Below are positions 29,620 through 38,266 of a stretch of 40,537 nucleotides of DNA, one piece after another; positions within the stretch are counted from its first letter, which is position 1; every line of letters starts with the position of its first letter. A model generated the notes under the pieces. That model ran no database searches, was not told the DNA's origin, and saw only the letters and a program-made list of their open reading frames with translations. Source of the DNA: Nitrospirota bacterium (GTDB lineage: Bacteria; Nitrospirota; Thermodesulfovibrionia; UBA6902; DSMQ01); assembly GCA_016212185.1 (NCBI GenBank), contig JACRGX010000068.1:1-40537 (forward strand). The letters run 5' to 3'. The translations under genes and the position numbers were made by a program.

Positions 29620-30977
29620 GGGGAACTTGCAATGCCGAATTTATCCAGTCTGTAACAAAAAGTTTTATAACTCATGCCAAGCAGCCGTGCCGCCTTTGCC
29701 GCTACATTATTGCTTCTTATCATCGCCTTTTTCAAAAGTTCTTTTTCAAGTTCTTCAAAGTTAATCCCTTCGTCAGGGATATCCATATCAAAAGCGCCCT
29801 GCTGACCTATTGTTCGCAGTTCGCTCTTTATATCCTTTAATTTTATTATGCCTGTTTCGCACATAAGAACCGCCCTTTCAATTACAGACTCAAGCTGCCT
29901 TATATTTCCGGGCCAGTGGTATTCCGTAAGCGCCTTTAACGCAGGGTCATCCAATCCCTTTACCCTCTTGCCGAATTCATTGTTATATCTTTCAAGAAAA
30001 TAAATAACCAATTCAGGTATATCTCCCTTCCTTTCCCGCAGCGGCGGAAGCTCTATAGTCACGACCTTCAGCCTGTAATATAGATCTTCCCTGAATCTGC
30101 CTTCCTTCATCTCCTTTTCTATATCTTTGTTAGTCGCTGCGATTATCCTGACATCAGCCTTTATAGCCTCCCGGCCGCCAAGCCTCCTTATTTCCTTCTC
30201 CTGCAAGGCCCTGAGAATTTTTGCCTGCGTCATTGCAGGCAGGTCGCTGACTTCATCAAGGAAAAGGGTGCCTCCGTTAGTAGCTTCAAAGATGCCCGCT
30301 TTCTTCGCTATCGCACCTGTAAAGGCTCCGGGCTCATAGCCGAACAATTCGCTCTCAAGAAGGTTCTCCGGTATGGCGGCGCAGTTTATGGCAGTAAAAG
30401 GTTTTGTACTGCGGGGGCTGTTATAATGTATGGCCCTGGCGACAAGTTCCTTGCCTGTGCCGCTCTCACCGATAACAAGAACTGTTGCAGGGCTGAATGA
30501 AACCTTTTTGATGATATTAACAACATCTTCCATAAGCTTTGAATGTCCCACTATCCCCTCAATCGTAAGTCTGTCATACAAGGCCTGCTGAAGTTCCTGA
30601 TTCTTCCTTAGAAGGTCTGCCCTCTCCATTGCGCGTCTGACAGTCAGCAAAACATCATTGCTGTCAAGTGGTTTTGCGAGATAATCATATGCCCCTTTTT
30701 TCATTGCCTCCACCACTGAAGCTATCGTGCCGAATGCAGTCATAATAATTATTTCGGAATTTGGGCTTTGGGACTTTATTTTATCCATAAGCTCTATGCC
30801 GTCCATGCCCTTCATCTTGAGGTCGGTCAAAATGACATCGGGGCCGACGGTTTTTATCATTTTCAGCGCTTCGTCCCCTGACAACGCCGTATAAGTCTCA
30901 AACCCATTTTCAGAAAGAATGGTCTTAAGAATATTCCTCTGCAATGGTTCATCATCAACTACAAGGACAATATTCAT
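29598..30977 (-). CDS. NtrC-family sigma-54-dependent response regulator
   Basis: 459 residues. Receiver domain 1-~120 with Asp8, Asp9, phospho-acceptor Asp52 (DVILTDLKMKGMDG) and Lys in YDYLAKPL. AAA+ domain ~145-375: GESGTGKE (Walker A), GAFTGAIAKK (the sigma-54 contact loop), GGTLFLDEV (Walker B) and REDLYYRLKV. The C-terminal Fis-type helix-turn-helix is NNVAAKAARLLGMSYKTFCY. It activates sigma-54 promoters when phosphorylated. AGAGGA precedes ATG. It follows the kinase gene by 28 bp, so the pair is one operon. The signal and targets are not shown by sequence. Confidence 0.96.
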   Translation of the reverse strand: MNIVLVVDDEPLQRNILKTILSENGFETYTALSGDEALKMIKTVGPDVILTDLKMKGMDGIELMDKIKSQSPNSEIIIMTAFGTIASVVEAMKKGAYDYLAKPLDSNDVLLTVRRAMERADLLRKNQELQQALYDRLTIEGIVGHSKLMEDVVNIIKKVSFSPATVLVIGESGTGKELVARAIHYNSPRSTKPFTAINCAAIPENLLESELFGYEPGAFTGAIAKKAGIFEATNGGTLFLDEVSDLPAMTQAKILRALQEKEIRRLGGREAIKADVRIIAATNKDIEKEMKEGRFREDLYYRLKVVTIELPPLRERKGDIPELVIYFLERYNNEFGKRVKGLDDPALKALTEYHWPGNIRQLESVIERAVLMCETGIIKLKDIKSELRTIGQQGAFDMDIPDEGINFEELEKELLKKAMIRSNNVAAKAARLLGMSYKTFCYRLDKFGIASSPKEGNMS

Positions 30978-31005
30978 TGGATTGTTTTCCTCTTCACTAT
31001 AACAG

Positions 31006-32427
31006 TCAGCTCAGTTTAAGGCTTATAGTAACAGTGCTCCCCTTGCCTTCCCCGCTGTCAAAATCTATTTTACCGCCGTGTTCTTCTACAATGCGTTTTG
31101 TTGTGGCAAGGCCCAGTCCAAGTCCGTCACTCTTAGTTGTAAAAAACGGCTCAAAAACCTTGGAAAGATTTTCCTTTGACACTCCGGCGCCTGTGTCGCC
31201 TACAGAGATATTAAACTGTCCGTCATTTTTTTCAGTTTTAATGGTAAGCGTACCCCCGCCGGGCATTGCCTCAATGGAATTTATGAGTAAGTTTAGAATA
31301 CATGTTTTCATAAGTTCCGGATCCACCAAAATGTCAGATACAAAATCATAGGCTTTGATTATCATGACCCTTTCAGCGTCCGCCTTTGCCTTAACTATCT
31401 CCACTGTTTCGTTCAGCATCCTGTTAAAATCTACCTTCTGTAAATTCAGCTTTAGCGGTCTTCCATAGTCAAGAAAATTTGTTACGAGCTTGTCAAGCCT
31501 GTGTATTTCATGTTTAATGCTTGACATAAGTGATTCAAAGTCATCCGCACCTTTATCAAAACCGGGCTTGTACTTTTCCCTTATGTGGTCAATGCTGAGA
31601 CTTATGAAATTCAGGGGGTTTCGTATTTCATGGGCAATGCTCCTTGACAATTCCCCGACGGTTGAAAGATGCTCTGCCTCGCGCAGCCTTTCTTCAAGGC
31701 GCTTGTTTTCCCTGAGCCTCCTGACCATAAAATTAAAGCTTTCGGTGAGGTCGCCAATTTCGTCCTTTCTGTTAACAGGAAGATTCAAGTTCAAATTCCC
31801 TGACGCCACCTTTTTTGCGGCATCCACCACATCCTGTATAGGCCTCGTATATTTTACCGATAGGAATACGGCAATGCCAATCCCTATCCCGAAAACCAGC
31901 AGCGACACCAACAATCGCTTAATTAAATTCTGCTTAAGCAGCTTAGAGACGTCTTCTGCATTAATTTTTAAATGAATATATCCGTAGTGAGCCTCGCCTG
32001 CGATAACCGGTACAATGACATTATAGACCTTTCCTTCCTTTGAAACCGGTTCGCCGAGCTCTGCCTTAATAATCAATTCTTTTTTTTTGGGACTTACGGA
32101 TGAGCCGATCTTCGTGGGATTAGTGCTGGCGATTATCTCATCAGCATTGCTGATAATGGAAATCTCATTTATCCCTTTTGAATTAAGGTGTTTCAAATAA
32201 CCGGCAAGTCTGGTTTCATCTGCCACGCCGCTGCCGGTTACCTCCTCCACACCGATCTGAATCGCCTTTGACAGTTCGGAAGTCTCGTTTGCAAGGTGAT
32301 TGAACAAAGCCTTTTCCGACTGCCAGTAAAGCACCCACAGTGCTGAAAAAAGTATAAAACTCAGGAAGAGCATCATCAGGATGAGCTTCTTGTTCAGGGA
32401 AAGATTTAAAAAATAAGTCGATAACAT
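31006..32427 (-). CDS. Membrane sensor histidine kinase
   Basis: 473 residues. First span ~16-36 (LILMMLFLSFILFSALWVLY); periplasmic sensor ~37-165 with a small Cache-like pattern; second span LLVSLLVFGIGIGIAVFLSV; HAMP (KYTRPIQDVVDAAKKVASGN); HisKA with AHEIRNPLNFISLS holding the phospho-His; HATPase with NLLINSIEAMPGGG, VGDTGAGVS and GLGLATTKRIVEEHGG. This is the ZraS/NtrB-like type that pairs with sigma-54 regulators. Its start faces the ZIP transporter gene across 106 bp, which makes a metal signal plausible, but that is only context. Confidence 0.95.
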   Translation of the reverse strand: MLSTYFLNLSLNKKLILMMLFLSFILFSALWVLYWQSEKALFNHLANETSELSKAIQIGVEEVTGSGVADETRLAGYLKHLNSKGINEISIISNADEIIASTNPTKIGSSVSPKKKELIIKAELGEPVSKEGKVYNVIVPVIAGEAHYGYIHLKINAEDVSKLLKQNLIKRLLVSLLVFGIGIGIAVFLSVKYTRPIQDVVDAAKKVASGNLNLNLPVNRKDEIGDLTESFNFMVRRLRENKRLEERLREAEHLSTVGELSRSIAHEIRNPLNFISLSIDHIREKYKPGFDKGADDFESLMSSIKHEIHRLDKLVTNFLDYGRPLKLNLQKVDFNRMLNETVEIVKAKADAERVMIIKAYDFVSDILVDPELMKTCILNLLINSIEAMPGGGTLTIKTEKNDGQFNISVGDTGAGVSKENLSKVFEPFFTTKSDGLGLGLATTKRIVEEHGGKIDFDSGEGKGSTVTISLKLS

Positions 32428-32438
32428 ACCGGGGTAAT

Positions 32439-32444
32439 ATTATA
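32439..32444 (-). promoter_or_regulatory. -10 box of the sensor kinase gene
   Basis: TATAAT on the minus strand ends 11 bp before the kinase ATG. Transcription would start about 4-5 bases before the codon, leaving almost no leader. The -35 (TTCCTA with a 17-bp spacer) is weak. Confidence 0.5.
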
Positions 32445-32496
32445 GCCTAAAACGGCATTATTAGGAAAATTAAGACGCCCAAAGATTTAGCGCTTA

Positions 32497-32526
32497 TTGA
32501 CAGAAACATTGCTAAAACCCTAAGAT
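32497..32526 (+). promoter_or_regulatory. Promoter of the ZIP transporter gene
   Basis: TTGACA (32497-32502), an 18-bp spacer and TAAGAT (32521-32526). The ATG is seven bases further on, so the mRNA should be leaderless. Confidence 0.6.
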
Positions 32527-32533
32527 TATTCTG

Positions 32534-33274
32534 ATGTCAACGTTTGGGCTTATCATACTCTCAACCATTGGAATAAGTTTCATTTCCCTCATCGGGGTAT
32601 TTTTTATAGGGATGAAAGGCAGCGCCACGGAAAAATTTCTGGAGCGCTTTGTAAGTTTTGCCGTGGGAGGCCTACTTGGAGGCGCATTTTTTCATCTTTT
32701 GCCTGAGTCCATAGAGTTAAAAGACTCCCTGATTTTCACTTATGTCCTTTCCGGGATAATTATTTTTTTTGTGATAGAGAAATTCCTGCACTGGAGGCAC
32801 TGTCACAAAGACAAATGCGATGTGCATACATTCACCTATCTTAACCTTATCGGCGACGGGGTGCATAATTTTCTGGACGGGATAATAATAGCAACATCAT
32901 TCATGACAGATACGCACCTTGGCATGGCAACAACTATTGCAGTTGCAGCCCATGAAATACCGCAGGAGGTCGGCGATTTCGGGATTCTTATATACGGAGG
33001 CTTCAGCAAGGCAAAGGCGCTTTTATATAATTTCTTGTCGGCGCTCACCTCTGTGGCAGGAGCAATAATCGCTTATTTGTTCTTTGGTCAAATTCTATGG
33101 CTGAAGATTTTTTTAATTCCGTGCATAGCCGGCGGATTCATCTATATCGCTCTCGCTGACCTAATACCTGAACTGCATAAAGAAAGGGAAAGCTCAAAGA
33201 TACCGGTACAGCTTGTGACGATGTTTTCAGGGCTGGGACTAATGTGGGGATTAAAGATATTTTTTGAGCGCTGA
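32534..33274 (+). CDS. ZIP-family metal transporter
   Basis: 246 residues with about eight hydrophobic spans. A His-rich loop (HWRHCHKDKCDVHTF) lies between spans 3 and 4. The paired metal-site helices DGVHNFLDGIIIATSF and AAHEIPQEVGDFGILIYGG are the family hallmark. It should bring divalent metal, most often zinc or iron, into the cytoplasm. It is divergent from the sensor kinase gene. No ribosome binding site is visible, and the -10 box lies right before ATG. Confidence 0.94.
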   Translation: MSTFGLIILSTIGISFISLIGVFFIGMKGSATEKFLERFVSFAVGGLLGGAFFHLLPESIELKDSLIFTYVLSGIIIFFVIEKFLHWRHCHKDKCDVHTFTYLNLIGDGVHNFLDGIIIATSFMTDTHLGMATTIAVAAHEIPQEVGDFGILIYGGFSKAKALLYNFLSALTSVAGAIIAYLFFGQILWLKIFLIPCIAGGFIYIALADLIPELHKERESSKIPVQLVTMFSGLGLMWGLKIFFER

Positions 33275-33279
33275 AAATA

Positions 33280-35715
33280 TTACAACAAGACCTTCAAATT
33301 TTTTATTTCATCACTGAAACTCTTAACTTCTTTAAGTCTGCTGTCCTGCCATGTCGTTACCTCAAATCCCTTGTTCTTGAATGTTACAATAACAGAGCCG
33401 TCCTTGTCTGTCCTGAAGATCTGCGCACCGGCCCTGCTGTATTTATCAATCGTCTCAGAGTGAGGGTGGTTAAACGGATTATTTTTGCCCACGCTTACAA
33501 CCATAACTTGCGGGTCTACAGCCTCAATAAATCCCATAAAGCTTGACGTCCTGCTGCCGTGATGGGGCGCTTTAATAATATCACACCTCAGCAGTCTGCC
33601 TAAATGCATTAAATTTTCCTCTGCCTCAGCTTCTATATCACCCGTAAAAAGCGCAGCAACGCCGCCCGATTCAATTTTTAAAACAAGCGAATCACTGTTC
33701 TGATTGGAAAAATCGCCCCTTGACGATGATGCATAAAATTCATCATATGGATGAAGCACATAAACACTGAACTCCCCGCCCTCAAGCACATACCCTCTTT
33801 TAAGGATGCGTGAGGGAATACCCTTCTCAGATAGTTTCCGGAAAAAATTTCCGGCGCCCGGGATTCTCCTGCCGTTCAGCCACGCCTCGCTGACCTTAAA
33901 ATTATCCATCAGGTAAGTAAGCCCTCCGTAATGGTCCGGATGGGGGTGGCTAAGCACCATGTAATCAATTTTCTTTATTCCTTTAGCCCATAGATACGGA
34001 GCAATAACCCTTCTGCCGGCATCATAATCCTCAGCGCCTCCGTCCACAAGCATAACCCTTTCATCGGGAAACTCTATGAAAGACGCATCACCCTGCCCGA
34101 CATCCAGAAATGTAATCCTGAGATTCTTATCTGCAGGAAGGAACGAAGATGTCATATAGAAACAAAAAACCAGAACAAGGGGCAATAACTTCCACTTTGA
34201 CTTTGCTTTAATAAAAAATGCCAGTGACAAAAAATAAATGGCAATAATTATCACGGAAGGTTTGTGCAGATGCAGGCTGGAAAATGGTATATGCGAAATG
34301 GTTTTTGTCAGGTTCAACGGAAAATCCGTAAGGACCTCTATCAGATAGCCTGCAGGCAGGGAATTCATATTAAAAAGCAATGCAAAAAATCCGGCAAAAA
34401 ACCCGGCGGGAAGAACTACAAAGCATACAAACGGGGTAATTAACAGGTTTGTAACAGGAGAGATAACCGGAAATTGATAAAAATAATACAGGGCCACCGG
34501 CGCCGTACCCATGATTGCCGCAATAGTTATCAGCAGGGATATTTTTATTTTTTCTGACAGCTTCCGGACCGCGGTTAATTCCAACTCTCTATGCCCTGGT
34601 TCCCCAGCATTATCCTCCGTATTCCCGCGCCCTGCGATTTCAAGCGTGCAGCCGGTTGACAGTACCGCAATAAAAGAAAGCTGAAACGACAGATCAAAAA
34701 GGGCGTCCGGCTGCCAGATAAGGATAACCGCCGCCGCTATGGCGAGCGAATTCAGCCACTGCCCTTTCCTTCCGAGAAAAAGCGCAAGCATATAAATAGA
34801 AATCATTATCAGCGAACGGACCGTAGGCGTGCTGCCGCCTGAAATCAGGGCGTACAAAATTAAAACCGGCAGGGTCAGGGTAACGGCTGTCTGTGAAGGA
34901 GTTGCATACAAGGTCATTTTCGTCAGGATTCTTATTGGAAAAAATTTAGCGGCTGTTTTGACAAGTGTAAAAAAAATAAAGGCAAGCAATGCAAAATGGG
35001 TTCCTGAAATACTCAGCAAATGTGCAAGGCCGGTGGCATTAAAGGCGTCTCTCATCTCCTTTGTTATGCCTTTTTGAAGCCCTAAGATTATTGCCTTGTG
35101 AAATGATGCATTCTCCGGTGAAAGGCTGTTGTCTATTATCCGTGCAAGCGACTGGCGCATTTTATAAATCCGGGACAAAAGACCTGCATCACTGCCGATT
35201 ACCTGCATTTGCTTTACATAGCCGGCTGCAATAATCCCGTACTTTTCAGGATCATACGAATAAACTTCGGGGTTGCGGAAAACATCCGGCACTCTTAATT
35301 TTGTAAATGCCCTGATTCTGTCGCCAAAGGCGGTGTATCCGTCTTTATAAAGGATTCCAGGCAAAACAGAAAGCCTTATTTTTCCGTTAATATGTTGCCC
35401 GCTGATATACACATTATCAACTGTAAATCTGATTTTATCACCTGAAACTTCAGGAACATCGGCAACCGTGCCTGCAAGATATACTTCTTTATCAGGCAAA
35501 GCTGTTTCGGGAACCTTTTCCTGCCGCAAAAAACTGTAAAGACAGCCGAATAAAAAAATCAGGGTTATGAAAAAAATATTTTTTGTGTCTTTACGGCGCC
35601 AAAAAAATAAAAAAACACATGCAGCAATGCCGGATACGGTTATTAAAAAAGGGAAAAAAGGGAAAAAATTAAAGGCGGCGATACCGCTCATAAAAGACAA
35701 TGCAAAACTTATCAT
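33280..35715 (-). CDS. comEC: ComEC/Rec2 DNA-uptake channel protein
   Basis: 811 residues. The N-terminal membrane part and a soluble OB-like DUF4131 region (KVPETALPDKEVYLAGTVAD) come first. The Competence domain is next, with GLAHLLSISGTHFALLAFIF and SGGSTPTVRSLIMISIYMLA. A C-terminal metallo-beta-lactamase domain follows: LDVGQGDASFIEFPDE, VLSHPHPDHYGGL and KAPHHGSRTSS. It should move single-stranded DNA across the inner membrane during natural transformation. The stop lies 5 bp from the ZIP stop (convergent genes). A full set of motifs is kept, so the protein is probably functional. Other competence genes are not in the window. Confidence 0.95.
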   Translation of the reverse strand: MISFALSFMSGIAAFNFFPFFPFLITVSGIAACVFLFFWRRKDTKNIFFITLIFLFGCLYSFLRQEKVPETALPDKEVYLAGTVADVPEVSGDKIRFTVDNVYISGQHINGKIRLSVLPGILYKDGYTAFGDRIRAFTKLRVPDVFRNPEVYSYDPEKYGIIAAGYVKQMQVIGSDAGLLSRIYKMRQSLARIIDNSLSPENASFHKAIILGLQKGITKEMRDAFNATGLAHLLSISGTHFALLAFIFFTLVKTAAKFFPIRILTKMTLYATPSQTAVTLTLPVLILYALISGGSTPTVRSLIMISIYMLALFLGRKGQWLNSLAIAAAVILIWQPDALFDLSFQLSFIAVLSTGCTLEIAGRGNTEDNAGEPGHRELELTAVRKLSEKIKISLLITIAAIMGTAPVALYYFYQFPVISPVTNLLITPFVCFVVLPAGFFAGFFALLFNMNSLPAGYLIEVLTDFPLNLTKTISHIPFSSLHLHKPSVIIIAIYFLSLAFFIKAKSKWKLLPLVLVFCFYMTSSFLPADKNLRITFLDVGQGDASFIEFPDERVMLVDGGAEDYDAGRRVIAPYLWAKGIKKIDYMVLSHPHPDHYGGLTYLMDNFKVSEAWLNGRRIPGAGNFFRKLSEKGIPSRILKRGYVLEGGEFSVYVLHPYDEFYASSSRGDFSNQNSDSLVLKIESGGVAALFTGDIEAEAEENLMHLGRLLRCDIIKAPHHGSRTSSFMGFIEAVDPQVMVVSVGKNNPFNHPHSETIDKYSRAGAQIFRTDKDGSVIVTFKNKGFEVTTWQDSRLKEVKSFSDEIKNLKVLL

Positions 35716-35794
35716 CCTATTTTGCTCTTTGCCGTGTTAAAAATCTCCAATTTACTTGCTAAAACCTAATATCACTTTCAAAATAGCCTCTAAC

Positions 35795-35905
35795 GTCGTT
35801 CCCCGATTAAATCGGGGAATCCAGACGCCGTCCCCCGACTAAGTCGGGAGAACCAGACATAAAGGTACTGGATACTCCGGTCAAGCCGGAGTATGACAGA
35901 CATCT
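35795..35905. repeat. Three small palindromes between comEC and mtgA
   Basis: TTCCCCGATTAAATCGGGGAA, CCCCCGACTAAGTCGGGAG and ATACTCCGGTCAAGCCGGAGTAT occur in a row, spaced by CCAGAC or CAGAC. They belong to the dispersed CCCGA/TCGGG palindrome family also seen at 3196, 10887, 11203 and 11508. Confidence 0.75.
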
Positions 35906-35943
35906 AATATTTTCTGCTATGATACATTATTTTCTTCAAAATG

Positions 35944-35973
35944 TTGATTTAACACAACCGCATGCCTTAAAAT
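35944..35973 (+). promoter_or_regulatory. Promoter of mtgA
   Basis: TTGATT (35944-35949), an 18-bp spacer and TAAAAT (35968-35973). The ATG at 35982 is eight bases on. This supports that start and a leaderless mRNA. Confidence 0.5.
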
Positions 35974-35981
35974 TCTCATTA

Positions 35982-36719
35982 ATGAAAAACTTAAAATTTA
36001 TTGCAATAACTTTCATTGCCTTACTGCTTCTAAGTATAATTTACTATCTCTTCTTCCCCGATGTTTCAAAACTTAAAAAAGACAATCCCACAAAAACATC
36101 TTTCATGAAATATCGTGAAAGAGAATGGCAGGAAAAAGGAAAGAAGAGAAAAATAAATCAGGTCTGGGTCTCGTTTTCACGCATATCATCATATCTTGTA
36201 AAGGCCGTCTTAATTGCAGAAGACGATAAATTCTGGAGGCACGAGGGCTTTGACTTTGAGGCCATTGAAAAAGCAATTAAAAAAGACATAAAGCAAAAAA
36301 AATTCAAATTCGGCGGAAGCACCATAAGCCAGCAGCTTGCAAAAAATCTCTATCTCTCTCCGTCTAAAAATCCAGCAAGAAAAATTAAAGAAGCTGTTCT
36401 TACATGGAGAATTGAAAAAACACTTTCCAAAAGAAGAATCCTTGAACTTTACCTTAATGTTGCTGAATGGGGTGACGGGGTCTTCGGCATAGAAGCCGCA
36501 TCACTTCATTATTACGGAAAATCCGCATCGGACCTGAATCCCGAAGAAGCGGCACTTCTTGCATCAGTGCTTCCGAATCCAAGAAAATACAGCCCCGTCA
36601 AAGAGTCGCAATATGTGGCAAACCGCTCAAAAATTATTTACAACATAATGGTAAAGAGGGGAATTGTTGAGCCGGAGTATGAGGAAGAATTAGAGCCTTC
36701 GTACGAAGAGTTATACTAA
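35982..36719 (+). CDS. mtgA: Monofunctional peptidoglycan glycosyltransferase MtgA
   Basis: 245 residues (GT51 family). It polymerises lipid II into glycan strands on the outer face of the inner membrane. One N-terminal span (FIAITFIALLLLSIIYYLFF) leads into AEDDKFWRHEGFDFEAIEKA with the catalytic Glu. GGSTISQQLAKNLYL, RKIKEAVLTWRIEKTLSKRR, ELYLNVAEWGDGVFGIEAAS and LPNPRKYSP complete the family motifs. There is no transpeptidase domain. I chose MKNLKFIAI because it matches family length and has a -10 box before it. An ATG at 35919 would add 21 residues and has no ribosome binding site. Confidence 0.93.
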   Translation: MKNLKFIAITFIALLLLSIIYYLFFPDVSKLKKDNPTKTSFMKYREREWQEKGKKRKINQVWVSFSRISSYLVKAVLIAEDDKFWRHEGFDFEAIEKAIKKDIKQKKFKFGGSTISQQLAKNLYLSPSKNPARKIKEAVLTWRIEKTLSKRRILELYLNVAEWGDGVFGIEAASLHYYGKSASDLNPEEAALLASVLPNPRKYSPVKESQYVANRSKIIYNIMVKRGIVEPEYEEELEPSYEELY

Positions 36720-36724
36720 TAACA

Positions 36725-36883
36725 GCAACGGCATATGTGCTTGAAAAACTTTAAGGGCAACACATTGGAAGTCATGCTGCCTTTTGCAAGATAGTTCAAA
36801 AGCAGATACTTAAAATTTTTTGCAGCATGACAGATAATAATCTTGTTGCTTTCTTAAAGTTTTGAGGGCATATATGCCGTTGC
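36725..36883 (+). repeat. Nested-hairpin intergenic element, copy C
   Basis: 159 bp between the convergent stops of mtgA and glmM. Outer stem GCAACGGCATA with TATGCCGTTGC; middle stem CTTTAAGGGCAAC with GTTGCTTTCTTAAAG; inner stem GTCATGCTGC with GCAGCATGAC. Each stem differs from copies A and B by changes that occur on both arms. Confidence 0.86.
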
Positions 36884-36887
36884 ATCT

Positions 36888-38264
36888 TCACGCCATATTT
36901 GTCTTTATGACCTCAGCCAGCGCCTCAACCACCGCTGTAATTTCCTTCATATCATCTCCCTCAGCCATTATCCGTATCTTAGGCTCGGTACCCGAGGGCC
37001 TCACCAGAATCCTTCCGCCGGCAAGCTGTTTCTCGGCTTTTTTTATTGCAGTTACGACCTTTGGGAAATCTTCAATCTTTCTGGGTTTTATCACCGGTAC
37101 ATTTATAAGTATCTGCGGATAAATCGGAATGGCGGATGCAAGCTTGGAAAAAGTTTTTCTGCTCTTGCACATAATTGCAAGCAACTGAAGCGCTGTTATT
37201 GCACCGTCTCCTGTAGTATTGTAATCCATGAAAATAATATGTCCGGACTGCTCACCGCCGAGGTTGTAACCCCCCTTGAGCATTGCCTCAACAACATACC
37301 TGTCTCCAACAGTAGTTCTGATAAGGCCTATGCCTTTTTTATTTAAAAACTTTTCAAACCCTAAGTTGCTCATAACTGTTGCCACTACCGTATTCCCTCC
37401 GAGCCTACCTTCTCTATGCATGTCAACGGCGCATATGCCCATTATCTTATCGCCGTCAACTAATTCGCCCTTTTCATCGCAGAAAATCACCCTGTCGCCG
37501 TCTCCGTCATGAGCAATGCCGATATCCGCATTATTTTCCAATACCGCTTTCTGCATGGCCCCGGGATGTGTTGAACCGCACCCTGCATTAATATTCAATC
37601 CGTCAGGTTTGTCATTAATTGCAATAACCTGCGCGCCTAATTCCCTGAGCACCGGGGGAGTAATTTTGTACGTTGAACCGTTGGCGCAATCAACCACAAT
37701 CTTTATTCCTTCAAGCGTCTTGCCCTTAGGGAAAGAGGCTTTGACATATTCAATGTATCTGCCCGCCGCATCGTCCACCCTGTGCGCCTTGCCAATGCCT
37801 GCGCCTGTGGGCCTGATATCTTCAAGCGTATTTGAAAACACTGCTTCCTCTATCTCCTTCTCAACGCTGTCAGGAAGCTTAAAGCCGTCAGAAGAAAAAA
37901 ACTTTATCCCATTATCGTCATATGAGTTATGGGATGCAGAGATTACAATTCCCGCATCCACCCTCAGACTCCGCGTCACAAAGGCAATGCCCGGAGTCGG
38001 CATGGGGCCTACGAGGACTACATTTACACCCATTGAACATATACCCGAAGTAAGCGCGCTCTCAAGCATATAACCTGAAAGCCTTGTATCCTTGCCGATA
38101 AGAATCATATCCCTGCCGTGTTTCTGCTTAAGGACATAAGCCGCAGCCCTGCCGACCTTAAATGCAATCTCGCCTGTCATCGGAGGATAATTAGCCTTGC
38201 CTCTTATGCCGTCTGTCCCGAATAGTTTTTTGCCCCTGATTTTTTCATCCTTCCGGCACTTCAT
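36888..38264 (-). CDS. glmM: Phosphoglucosamine mutase GlmM
   Basis: 458 residues. It converts glucosamine-6-phosphate to glucosamine-1-phosphate for UDP-GlcNAc and hence for wall and LPS synthesis. KLFGTDGIRGKANYPPMTGE is the N-terminal signature. VISASHNSYDDNGIKFFS carries the phospho-Ser, AHDGDGDRVIF the magnesium site, GGEQSGHIIF the sugar site and RPSGTEPKIRIMAEG the phosphate site. GGAGG followed by AAGG lies upstream of ATG. It starts 2 bp from the YbbR-gene stop and is third in the cdaA-ybbR-glmM unit. GlmM is known to bind and restrain CdaA in Firmicutes; the same could apply here. Confidence 0.97.
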   Translation of the reverse strand: MKCRKDEKIRGKKLFGTDGIRGKANYPPMTGEIAFKVGRAAAYVLKQKHGRDMILIGKDTRLSGYMLESALTSGICSMGVNVVLVGPMPTPGIAFVTRSLRVDAGIVISASHNSYDDNGIKFFSSDGFKLPDSVEKEIEEAVFSNTLEDIRPTGAGIGKAHRVDDAAGRYIEYVKASFPKGKTLEGIKIVVDCANGSTYKITPPVLRELGAQVIAINDKPDGLNINAGCGSTHPGAMQKAVLENNADIGIAHDGDGDRVIFCDEKGELVDGDKIMGICAVDMHREGRLGGNTVVATVMSNLGFEKFLNKKGIGLIRTTVGDRYVVEAMLKGGYNLGGEQSGHIIFMDYNTTGDGAITALQLLAIMCKSRKTFSKLASAIPIYPQILINVPVIKPRKIEDFPKVVTAIKKAEKQLAGGRILVRPSGTEPKIRIMAEGDDMKEITAVVEALAEVIKTNMA

Positions 38265-38266
38265 CT

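Noticed and set aside
37516-38073. Plus-strand frame of 185 codons opposite glmM
   Set aside because: Antisense to a complete GlmM with all catalytic motifs; long frames opposite conserved genes are expected from codon bias.
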